A DNA stretch of 64,000 nt from Phycomyces nitens (lineage: Eukaryota > Mucoromycota > Mucoromycetes > Mucorales > Phycomycetaceae): contig JAHRBC010000001.1 in the NCBI GenBank assembly GCA_022702545.1, forward strand, positions 6,510,001 to 6,574,000. Reading direction: 5' to 3'. Position numbers and translations under genes: made by a program. Positions 30,226-41,361 of the stretch are shown here, one piece after another. Within the stretch, counting starts at the first letter, position 1, and each line of letters opens with the position of its first letter. The notes below the pieces were generated by a model that was not told where the DNA came from, ran no database searches, and saw nothing but the letters and a program-made list of their open reading frames with translations.

Positions 30226-30341
30226 CCTATATTTCTGTTCTGTGACTCCTACAATCAGCCTATTTTTTATATATAATAAAATACAAAACTTGTTTAGTCT
30301 AAACCCTTGTTTTTCACCACACACATACACACATACATATC

Positions 30342-31335
30342 ATGGCTTATTCTGCTCGTGTCCTTCGGCTATGCCTTGCACGCAATAGTGCAACAATAGC
30401 TTTGACTAGTCGCCGCCAAACACCCTTGGCCATGCGCATTCCAAACACATTTCCAACAACACCCATTGCAACCATGGCCTTGCGTGGCTACGCTAAAAAG
30501 GCCGGTGGAAAGAAAAAGGGAGCTGCTGTCGAAAAGGAAGAGGAGACCAGTGTCGATCTTTTGTTTGACCAGAAGCAACTTGACGAGCGTATGAGCAACG
30601 CCAATTCTGGCTTAAAAGAACAGCTCACTAATATTCGTATTGGTCGTGCTAACCCAGGTAAACACAAAAATGGATCCATCTAATGGAGAATACTCAAGAA
30701 CATATGTATGTATAGCCATGCTCGACAGTGTTCGTGTCAGAATTGAGACCGAGAGCTACAGTTTGCGTGATTTGGCTCAAGTAACGATCCGTGACTCACA
30801 GACCCTTGTTGTCACTGTACACGATACTGATGTAAGTCGACCCTTTGACTTGGAGCAACTAGACTTATACAAAACTATATAGTATCTATCAGCAGTGGAA
30901 AAGAGCATCCGAGAATCTGGGTTGAATCTTAATCCTCTTGTGGATAACAAGATTCTTCGTGTTCCCATTCCAAAGTAAAGCAACGGTTTTGTTTAACCTT
31001 GCTCAAAAGGATTGTATTTAATATTTACATTTTCTAGGCCAACCAAGGAGAGCCGTGACAAGATGGCCAAATTGGTGGTTCAGGCAGGCGAGCAAGCCAA
31101 AGCCAAGATCAGATCCTTGCGTCAAGATGGTATGAAGCAACTGAAGCAGGATTCAAAGTCACAGTCTTCAGACGACACCAAAAAGTTGGAGAAACTGGCA
31201 AGTTTATATCTTGATATACAGTGATTGAAAAGGTCGATCTAATAATGTATCTTATAGGTCCAGACCCTGACAGATAAATACAACAAGTCTATTGATGAAT
31301 TGATCAAGGCCAAGGTCAAAGATATTCAATCATAG
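30342..31335 (+). CDS. Mitochondrial ribosome recycling factor
   Basis: Releases mitochondrial ribosomes from mRNA after termination. Five exons: 30342-30657, 30716-30831, 30883-30974, 31038-31197, 31258-31335; 253 aa. The first about 50 residues are rich in Arg, Ser, Thr and Ala without acids (a matrix presequence), followed by RGYAKKAGGKKKG. The RRF domain includes LKEQLTNIRIGRANP, a beta domain with TIRDSQTLVVTV, VEKSIRESGLNLNP, ILRVPIP, KESRDKMAKLV and a closing helix TDKYNKSIDELIKAK. The last intron (31198-31257) has a GC donor, CTG|GCAAGT; reading through it would end the protein prematurely at a TGA. Tight head-to-tail spacing after the M24B peptidase may mean overlapping 3' and 5' transcript ends. 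Confidence 0.95.
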
Positions 31336-34300
31336 GTATCAAAATACATTTTAGACAGACACTCTACAGCATTGGTTCCAATTGAACAATAAAGAACAGG
31401 GGGTATTCAAACGTAATGTTCAAGATTCTCAATCTGTTTTTTTTTGAAATTTGATTCGCAGTATATTGACACAGTGAAGCAAGTCACGCGATTACGCATT
31501 AATCAATTGCAAGATATTTGTTGTCAATCACTTCTTTACTCTTTGCATCACAATCTACATGTTAGAATCAACTTTTGAACCGTCTTTATTCCTTGTTTGG
31601 GACCAGACTCTAAACAAATAAAGTCACCAAACCAAAGTCAAATAAGAGTAAACTTTGAATCAGTAAAGACTCTCGAATCAATTCATCTTGTATAAATATT
31701 ACTGACAAGAGTTTAATACAGCTTGAACAAACTGGCAACAGTTCTTTCTTTGCTCTTCAAATCACAAAGATCCCACTGTTCTACAAACGGTGTCAAACAT
31801 GAATCATTGTTCATGACAGACCTCTCTTTATTGCTTTGGTTTCTGTATATCAAAAGTAAATGAAGCACACCTCCATGCTTTATGTATTGACTAGTATTCT
31901 TGTTATTTCATATATTCAGTGCTTTGATTGAAGTTGTGTTGGTTTAATGGTATTCTAAATATACTATTTGGTGCATAACCAATCCACTGCCGAGGGTAAT
32001 AAATATCCTTGTGGCTATTTATAAATCATGCACATTTTTTGCTACTGTTCATTATAGTAAAGAAAAAATCAAGCAAGGCGTCTAGTACTATTAAAAATAT
32101 CGATCGAGCATTGCTTGCAGCTGACAAGATCACATGAAAGATGTTTTGCCGAAAAGCAGACTTGCTTTTCTTACGACAAAGCCTTGAGTACGGTTGATAT
32201 GAATCCGAACACTATCTTGGTCCCACCAAAGAATTGTATGACAGTGAGTTCAAAATGGCAAAAGTATTGAAGGGCATGCTGTATTGCTTGTATGAAGCAG
32301 CCCTTAATATATTACGGGATATGGTACTTTCAAGTTTCTTGGTTTTTGGGAGGAAGAAAAAAAATGACTTTAGCAGGATCAGCGCTAGAGATTAAACCCT
32401 TTTTTCTTTTACTAGAAACCAAGCTCACAGGGATCTTGTTTGATGCGCCTGCAGGGAATGCCCGGAGAATCATTCGTGTCAAGACCAGGTATTTGCTAGA
32501 AGCGCCTGATTAAATTCCAAATCGGCTCTTCTCGATGCTGACCTTGGTGCATAATTCGATATTGTCGATGGAGCATGTGAGGAGGCTGGTCAGGTAGACG
32601 CCTGTTATTGTCAAATTTGATCAGATGAAGTACAAGGCACTACCGCCATGATACTATCCTGACTCCAATAAACCGTTTTTTTTAATGCATATCATCATTA
32701 TTTTATAGTAATTCTTTTAGTTACTTCAAGCATATCAACTACTTAATATCATGGGAATTTCATATTTTATATTCCATTTTAGAGCTACTCAAAAATTTAA
32801 TAAGCCAATTTTTTATACCTTAAAAAAAAGTCAAAGGTTTTCTAATTTGAGAGAAAGAGAGGATATACTTGTATTCTTTGATGTATATTTTTCGATGAAA
32901 GTAGGCCCAAATATCCGTGTTATAATATTCATGATCTGGTATATGACTCAAGCTGTCCTTACCTGACGCATCTATTATGATACCTTTGGCAATGACATCT
33001 TAACCAAGTTTGAAATGAATGATCAAGAAAGCCAACTGGACCAAGTTGAAAAACCAGATCATACTAATAATCTTTTATCGTCACCACAGCCAACACTTTG
33101 ACAATTATTTTCATCTCCACAACAACAAGCAGGCTTTTTGTCAACATAATAAAAGTATTAATTATTGATAAAAGCATTGAATTGTTTATTGGGTCCAATG
33201 CTTTAATATAATCAGTAGATATAAATCAGTTCATCGTATATATTCTACATCACGAACTTGTCAACTATTTTGCCTCGGTTTTCCTCCATCTGAAAATTTC
33301 TTGATTTGGTTCAATTCACCTCATTTTATTGTTGTAGTATGGTCGTCGTTGTCACTAATGAGTGCCCCATCTTTCCTATAACATCTTACCTTTGTTTCAA
33401 ATATAATTATCTTGTTTAATGTGTATATATTCCTTGGCTTCGAAGCAAAAATAAGCTTCTACTGACAGGGGTAGCCGTGTGAATGTGAAGATCATTGTAC
33501 TCTCAGAAAATAAAGTCGACTGCATTAAGCTACGAGTCGAAAAAGACGACACTCCCTGGTCGATTTACACGATTTAACACAGCTGAAAGCTGCAGCCATA
33601 GAACATGAGCCGAGGAAGATACCATTCCCCAGTCAATTTACTCCTAGACATTGGCAGAGAAAAAAGGGGAATGTTGCGGATTATTACAAAGAACAAAGAT
33701 CTTTAAGAGAATAAAGAAAGCTGAGACAAAAAGCATTAGAAAGCGTGGATCACTTCAGGATTTAAGAGAGGTTTTTGGGACCAGTTTTCTTATACTGGTT
33801 TTCTCAAGTTAATGAGCGAACTGATAAAAACGTTCTTTCCAGACTGGAGTACCTATCGAATACCCAAGCTGTAAACCGGACTCCTACAGCTATACACCAA
33901 CTCTATTACAGATTACAGTTACCAGAAACATTAGTTCTTGTTCGAGCATTTTTGAATAGCTTTGGATTTAAAGATCTATTAGTTTTTTTTAATATTTAGG
34001 CCAGATCTCCAATACCCCCAATATTTGTGCCAATTTGACAGATTTATATGCCTTTTTGTATGAAACCTTCCGTCGCAATTGATGATTTATTAAATCCTTA
34101 TAGAGAGCCATGAGGTACTTGTATATCTAAAAATCCTCCCCACCGCGGATTGAGATGTATTGATATCAGAGTAGCCTGAGCCAATAATGCCGTCTTTGAC
34201 TATCTATAATCTCGCCACAAGGGGTGGAAGAAGATGCGTTTGGCGGGTGTCAATGTATACGATTTTGGCTCTACCCAATACCGGGTCCTATTATCTGAAA

Positions 34301-36661
34301 ATTTATTGAACAAAACTAGAGAAATTAGAGCTCAATATCGTTTTCTTTTATTCGGTAAACTCGTTTGTCCCTAATGTCGATCTCTTCAATTTTTTGTTGT
34401 TGTTGTTGAATAACAAACAAACCAAGTATGCTCAATTGTAGAAGGATCGTTCGGTTTGCCTAATGAGAGTAGACTCGGCACAAGAGATCATCAATCTAAC
34501 TGGTTCCACATGTATATCGATTATAGCCGATATTATCCCAATTAAACACCACGCGAGTTAAAAAAAGAAATAGAGAAATCCAAGGAGTATTTTTTTACCA
34601 ACGCGTGGTTGAACAATCTATCAACAAACATAGGGCACCTTAGTTGACCCCACCAAAGCAACCGCCCAAGGTTGAACAAATAATCTTTGGAAAGGCCAGA
34701 TTATTTCTTAATACCAAGAAATGCAAGAGTATTCCATGACTGCCCTTGGTTACAAAGACGCCATGACAGTGTCAATACAACAGGGCAAATATGATGCAGC
34801 CCCTACATTTATTACCCCAATGGCACAAAAGCAACTCTCGAATAAGAATATGTGCCCACAGATACACAATCGCGCCATCTACTTACCACTCAAAGTCTGT
34901 ATATAGCTGCAGTTAATTGACAGCCTCTATATATTTCTCAAATGTTTGTTATGCACCCTTTTATAAAGTATCTGCACACAAATGCGTATAATTTGTATTG
35001 TAAAATATTCGATTCTTTTTTAAAGGAGAGACTAATTTATGAGCGTTATTATATTTATTTTATCAAGATTACGCCCCAATACCCGAAAAATCTCTTATTC
35101 TTTAATCATTCTATGACGTATTGGATATTCCAAGAATATTTTTTTGGGTAATTTTATACGCGTATACAAAAAAGACTCGTTAGCACATCTAGCGCCTCTG
35201 TTGTTGATCATTCTCGGTTTTGCTCTGTGGCAATTGTGAACACTTCAAAATATTATCCCTTTTATTACAGAAAATTTAAAAAAAAGCTGTGCCTCAGGAT
35301 CAGTGTGTGAAATTTTGATAAAAATTAATCTCGATATATACCAACATCTACTTTTTCAGTATCTTGGTATAGCGTGGGACCCAATAAGAAACAATAAAGG
35401 CGCTCGACGTTTTCTAATAATAGTCTCTTTGCCAGCTGTAAAGCAAGATGCATATTTTTCTATTTATTTATTTTACGCAATATTAAACATGTATTATCTT
35501 ATGGAAGAAAAGCCAATCAGATATTCATTCCCAAGACTCGATAGCCTTTGCCGTTTTTCTAGCATGTACATAAATTCCCATTTATGGACCTAAAAAATAT
35601 AAAGATCATCAAATGCGCAGTAATCTATCGATGGCATATATTCACCTATCAATTATGGTGTTGAATGCTTGGCTTATGAAGCCGTTTGTAGATAATATCA
35701 ATGGCCCAGCCATAGTTCTCATACGCAACCAATTGAGATAGTTTATTTATAAGCCAATTTTAGAGAAAGGAGGGAAAAAAATGGCTTGTACACGTTTTCG
35801 TTTTTGGAGGTATGTTCGGGTGCCTATTTATGAACAACTGTCATTTTTTTTGGGTGCCAAAAAGCTGGGGTCTGGTGTCTGGTATCTGGTATCTGGTGTC
35901 TGGAAATATTGATAAATAATTAGACAACAAATAGACTGCAATATATGTCTATACCAATTTATTTTTATTTTACAAAGTCTACAAAAACATTATATGTCTA
36001 AAGTACTCTGCAGACCGAGAAAAACAAGGAGTATATTAAGATATTTTCCTGCATAAACTATGATAGCTTTATTTATTTTCTTACTAGTCAATTTACTTTA
36101 TTTAACCTATACTGCAGCCGTTAAACTAATCAGGCGTGCCGTCCAGGTCAATATGGCTTCTGGCCACCGAAGGCTTATATGGCTATAATACACAATAAGC
36201 CTTTCTTTCTAGGGCTCCTTATGAGCATCTTTAGCCCGGCTTATTACCCAAGATGGTAATATAAAAATGTTCACTAGTTAATCTTTACTTGGAAACAAGG
36301 TCAGTGATTTTGGGTAATATTATATTTAAAACGATGTTTCAACCTTTACAAGAAAAAAAATTATGTCTAAAAAATCGGGTTATAAAAAAAAGTCTCACAG
36401 TGCTAAAGTAATCAAGGAAAGAAAGAAACACAAACCCCTTTCAGACATATTTTGTCGGCATCCTATATATGAACAAAAATATTTTTATTATCATTTTAAC
36501 TACCAAGATATAATTACAATAAAATATATAGTGTATAACATATTAAACCTCAGAGAGCTTGCTTTATTTCAAACTGCTTTTTTTTATTTTAACGTATAAA
36601 AGGTTGAAGCATTTAACGGCTTCTTTAGCTATTCTTCTACAGAACATTTCTACTATTTCAA
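31336..36661. other. Gene-poor region with possible coding relics
   Basis: More than 5 kb without a supportable gene. Short coding-like pieces occur, for example around 32360-32513 (LTGILFDAPAGNARRIIRVK), 33775-33999 and 34721-34906, but each is broken by stops, has no clear start and matches no family I recognise. They may be decayed mobile-element or duplicated-gene fragments. A 7-bp tandem repeat lies at 35871-35903. Confidence 0.4.
35871..35903 (+). repeat. 7-bp tandem repeat TCTGGT(G/A)
   Basis: About 4.7 units alternating TCTGGTG and TCTGGTA. Intergenic and short. Confidence 0.9.
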
Positions 36662-37507
36662 ATGATTTATTATAGCCCTTTTACTTTCGAATTGCAGCCC
36701 AACCAATATATTCCCAGTCATATTGGCACCGCCGATTCAATTAACCCAGTGAATTTCATATACTCTCCCCCCAGTCTCCAAGACAACTTTCCCGAATACC
36801 AGGACTTTGCACAACCCTACGCATCTTTTGATAGCTATTTACAAAACGAACTCATTCTTCTAAATAACCTTGAATATGATTGTAAGTGATATATTTTTTG
36901 TGATTTTTGCCCAATACTAATCTTCAATGAACCCTTAGACAAGCCTTCAAGCCCAGAATCTCTCTGCAGTCTTATGACAAGCGAGACCTGTCCTCAAGAA
37001 TACACTCTGACCCAACCACCAGAAATTTTTTTTACAGAACTGGAGGAGCCACACCAGCTTAAAGAGCACTATAATTTGCTTTCATACCCAATATACCAGG
37101 AAACCTTCTTATTTCCAGCCGAACCCAACTGGGTCTCTGATTCCCTTGGGCCAATTGTATCAAATACTGTTTCCACACCTCCATCAGCACATAAAGATAC
37201 CCCAAATCAAAACAAAAGCCATAAGTCTTCCAAGCACAGAAAAATCAAAAAATCAAAGTCCAAGAAAAGCTTAAAATCCCTTACGTCTCCAAAGATGTTC
37301 TATTGTGAGCACTGCGACTACAAAAGTTACCGTCTAAACAACAAGAGTAGACACGCCTTGAAGCACACTGATGAAGTTAGAGAAAAGTCACCGTGCGATT
37401 TATGCGCAAAATCATACTCTAGCCGGTCCAACATGCTCAGGCACAAAAAACTACACCATCCATCTTGTGCAGATGATGAGGACCAAGACAAAGACAAAGA
37501 CCAATAG
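36662..37507 (+). CDS. C2H2 zinc-finger protein with acidic, disordered N-terminus (copy A)
   Basis: Two exons, 36662-36881 and 36939-37507 (57-bp intron, phase 1), 262 aa. The N-terminal about 150 residues are rich in Pro, Tyr, Glu and Ser, with few basic residues, like a transactivation region. A Lys/Ser-rich basic patch (about 165-190, with KIKKSKSKKSLKS) could serve as a nuclear signal. The C-terminus has two tandem C2H2 fingers: FYCEHCDYKS...H-x3-H and PCDLCAKSYSSRSNMLRH...H. An acidic tail ends with Asp/Lys repeats. Likely a sequence-specific DNA-binding regulator; target unknown. Its layout matches the gene at 44.3 kb. Confidence 0.8.
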
Positions 37508-38156
37508 CCATATAACTCATTAATACATATTCCCACAAAACCTCATAACTCATAAAGTAGCATTCTTTCAATTTTTAAATAAACATCATATTAAAAATAC
37601 CAAAATACTGTCATTATATTTTGCAAGATTAAAATTGAATTTCGGATAAGTTATAAATACATTTGATTAAAAAAATGTACAATTTTTTTTTCCTGGATAT
37701 AAATGTACATAAAAAAAGCCATGTTGTCGCACACAAGCACTCTTGTCCCACACATACACGGATATCTACTCATTTATACACTGAAATAAATCTCCAAAAG
37801 CATCTTGAGGATGCCGATTTTCTCACTTGGCCTTCTCTTTTTATTATCATTTTATTTTAGAATATTCCAAAAAAAAACTCTATATTTGATATCTATACAA
37901 GGTATGAGAGTGATTTGTGGGTTTTTTTTTAAGAACAAAATCCTGAGACATATTAGAAGAGACGTGATGCTAGGAAGTTGATGCAATAAATCCCAACTAA
38001 GCATGATAGGCTATCTATTCTGTTTCTGCATTGCATTTTATAAAGTCTAGATTTAATGTCCAATAATAGGTCAACAAATTTTGGCTCTCGAGCTGAAATG
38101 ATGTATTGATAGCATTAGTATACAGCCAATAGTACAATATGCTCTGTAAACTAAAC

Positions 38157-38190
<34 letters not shown>

Positions 38191-39498
38191 TTTGGCAATG
38201 GTTTTTACTTGACCCAGACTATATAATAAATAGCTGATATAGTTATTAAAATGCTTAGCAAAAAGTGAAAATGGCCCTTGAAACGGTCATGTAAGATACT
38301 TCAATATCCAAATAGAAAATTTGGCTTATATTTGGAATAGGTAGAGAGGAAGCTTGGAATCAGAAATCAAGCTATCAAAGCTGGTGTTTACTGCTTAACC
38401 TTTTGGAATACATAGCACTATTTGTGATACGCCAGGTGTTTGACGCAGCGTCTCCTCCTTCCGTTTAAATATGTAAAAAAAAATAGGCACACAAAATGAA
38501 TATACCGTGATACATTATTGTGCTAGAAAATATAGGAAAGAGGATAAAAAAAAGGAAATTGAGGAATTATCTCTAAATAATTGTTGTATCAAGTGATTTT
38601 CATGTCAGTACACCAAATAATAATAGGATTTATTGGATATCCTTACTAAAGTTTGGGATTAAGGTGGAAATACAAACAAATAAAAAAAGGTCTCGGGTAA
38701 AGACAACAAGGGTACGTAAATGCCTGAATAGCCCAAAGCGTGTATTTTGGAAACCCAGAGAGCCAATAGTTTGGTTGTCTATATTAAAAAATACATATTT
38801 CTGATGTATTGGTGTACATCTGGGTCTAGAGTTTAATGCAGAAAGTAAATAAATGATGAAATAAAACTAGGATTTTACGGCTTTGCTTTTAAAACCTCTG
38901 AACACTATACTAAAAGACATGCAGCCAAATATGATACTATTTGTCCTCAAACCAAAAATACCAATATGAAACACTTCATACTATTCATACCTTTTGCTCA
39001 TTTACCAAAACCAAAAAATTAACCCTTTTAAATTTTTTTTTAAAGTTAAATGCTTCTCAAATATCCCTAATTTTAGCAAGCTTAGTAAAAGATAAAACAC
39101 CCTGTTTTACTATTTGTTCATTGGCCTATTTATAGTGCTCAGAATATAATAGCTGTGCACATACAATTTCGTAATATATTCTTCCTTACAATATTTGTAA
39201 TAATGTATGTACTAAAATGGAATGATGAGGATCATGACAGGAATGAGGATTACGATTATTTAATCTGAAATTCAAATTCAAAGTAAATAATGAAGAGCAC
39301 AAAATATCACCGAGTATTCAGATTATCTATACGCAAACCAACTTTGCAGTATAAAACTGCACACTCAATAACGATAAAAATAACTAATAATTTTTGTCAG
39401 TAGCAAAAAAAACATCTATAGCAGGTATAAATAGTGGGCAAATAAAAACAAACGCCCCCCCTTTTGACCATCAAAAATCCTTTCCCCCCCCCCTAGAA
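37508..39498. other. Intergenic tract before the F-box gene
   Basis: AT-rich, with an (AT)n microsatellite at 38159-38187. No gene seen. C-rich runs at 39454-39461 and 39484-39493 are followed directly by TAG; just before the F-box ATG this looks like the end of a 5'-leader intron (pyrimidine tract plus CTAG). Confidence 0.4.
38159..38187. repeat. (AT)n microsatellite
   Basis: An uninterrupted alternating A/T run of about 29 nt in intergenic DNA. Confidence 0.95.
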
Positions 39499-41361
39499 AT
39501 GCTAGCGTCTGAATTACCTTTCGAGATCCTTAGCAATATTGCCCTTCGACTTTCTCTTGTGGAAAAGAAGATATGCACCACTGTCTGTAGGGCATGGAAA
39601 GAACCTTTCCAGAGATATTTGTGGGATACCATGGAAGTAAATCAAGTACGATATCTGGATCCTTCCAATATGTCAAAGATTACTTTGGATAATTATAAAA
39701 CCAATGGACACCGAGTACGAAAATTAAAAGCACAAGGCCAACACTTTCTAACGCCAGTGGAAGCCTATTACTTGAAATCTTACTTTGAAAATACCGAGAG
39801 CTTCACCTTTAAACTGACTAGTACATGCAGCATCCTACAGATGAATATGTTGAACCTGAACACCTGGACCTCACTACAGAGCCTGGAGATTGATTGGGGA
39901 TTGTGTTACAGGTTCAAGTCAAAGTATATGCTAGACAATTTAGCATCAATTCCTCGCCTCAAAAGCCTAATTATATTTGGACAGCTTAAACTCGATGAGT
40001 TGATCTCCAGCGAGGACGAGCTTGATCTTATCCATACCCTGTTTCCACGGCTCGAATATCTAAAAGTCGGCATAAGCCTCATAAAAGACCAATCAAGCTG
40101 GCCAAAGAGAACCAAGCCAATCGTACCAGCAACCAGTTTGACAGAGGCAAGATTTAAGTCTGGAATGATCTCCATGGATTACCTGTATTATCTATCCCAA
40201 AAGTACCCCTGTATTCATACACTTGAAATCAACATTCTACAAAAAGTATCAAAAGAGCTCAATACTTGGCACGAGTCCGCCAAGATAGTCCTCAGTCTCC
40301 CCGGCCTATTCCCTCGACTCAAAAAACTCTATCTCAACGAAACACTTCAAGTCAATGTCCCTCACATCTCTTTCTGCGAGCTTTTGAAAATATATGGCGT
40401 GGAACCAAGCTTCCTGAACTATAAATTCGCAACAAATGATGGAATATCTAAAACAAACCCCATAAATGCCGTTAATCTGATTTGCTTTAATTTACCTTCG
40501 GTCAAGACATTGACTATTGATCTATCTCTCGATAAATCAAATGCTTATACCATCGTAACAGGCCTTGTTGCTTACCGAAATCTGGTCTTCTTGAACTTGC
40601 TGATACCTTTTACCAGTATTGCTTTGGATGTCATTCTGGATTCCTGCTGGTCTCTAAAGACAATCAAACTGTCCAGTCAAACCTTATTTGTCCGGCCAGG
40701 CTTTATTGAAAACCTGTTAATACATGGTTTAACGAGGCTAGAATTGGAATCGTCGATTGTTGATATACTGGTCTTTGGGCATATATCAGCAAGATGTCCC
40801 AATCTTAAAGAATTGGTTGCAAACAAGATAAAAATCCAAGGACCGACCTCTGAGCCCGGCACCGCTTGCATCGACATGTCCTACAGTAAATTGGAATCAT
40901 TAAAGCTAGAGGACGTACAATTCTATAATTCAACAGACTACAACTGTAATCCAGACACAAGAATCAACCTTTTTGTACTGGAGCATAGCCAGAAATTGTC
41001 ACAAATCCAAGCCGACCAATTTTTATCACTGTATGATATAAACCCAATCGACATCTGGGTCCATCAATATGGGAAAGGAGGAAGACATCGAAGTCCATTT
41101 TTGTACAGGGAATCTCCCACAAGAGAGCTTTTGTGTCCTGAAGTGAAATATGCCCAAAACTTCTTTCAAAACTTTTATCAAAATGCAGACAAATACTTTA
41201 AGCGCGCAGATACTACCCGGCACATGGATGGACTGATGGCCAAACGGTTTTGGAAAAGTGACCTTAACAAGGGTAGATTTACTTTAAGATATGGAAAGAT
41301 AGCTCAATGCTTTGTTAATGGATTACACTTGATTGATAACTCAATAAAAAAAAGTGCCTAG
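39499..41361 (+). CDS. F-box protein with LRR-like repeats
   Basis: Single coding exon, 620 aa from the ATG at 39499. The frame is open further upstream to a TTG at 39394, but no ATG lies there, and a CTAG after a C-run directly before the ATG suggests a spliced leader. Residues 2-42 are an F-box: LASELPFEILSNIALRLSL, then VCRAWKEPFQRYLW. The rest has loosely repeated Leu-rich segments, such as LKSLIIFGQLKL and LKTIKLSSQTL, with the spacing of F-box/LRR proteins. Expected role: substrate receptor of an SCF ubiquitin ligase, binding Skp1 through the F-box. The substrate cannot be told. Such proteins occur in large, fast-evolving families in Mucoromycota. Confidence 0.85.
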   Translation: MLASELPFEILSNIALRLSLVEKKICTTVCRAWKEPFQRYLWDTMEVNQVRYLDPSNMSKITLDNYKTNGHRVRKLKAQGQHFLTPVEAYYLKSYFENTESFTFKLTSTCSILQMNMLNLNTWTSLQSLEIDWGLCYRFKSKYMLDNLASIPRLKSLIIFGQLKLDELISSEDELDLIHTLFPRLEYLKVGISLIKDQSSWPKRTKPIVPATSLTEARFKSGMISMDYLYYLSQKYPCIHTLEINILQKVSKELNTWHESAKIVLSLPGLFPRLKKLYLNETLQVNVPHISFCELLKIYGVEPSFLNYKFATNDGISKTNPINAVNLICFNLPSVKTLTIDLSLDKSNAYTIVTGLVAYRNLVFLNLLIPFTSIALDVILDSCWSLKTIKLSSQTLFVRPGFIENLLIHGLTRLELESSIVDILVFGHISARCPNLKELVANKIKIQGPTSEPGTACIDMSYSKLESLKLEDVQFYNSTDYNCNPDTRINLFVLEHSQKLSQIQADQFLSLYDINPIDIWVHQYGKGGRHRSPFLYRESPTRELLCPEVKYAQNFFQNFYQNADKYFKRADTTRHMDGLMAKRFWKSDLNKGRFTLRYGKIAQCFVNGLHLIDNSIKKSA

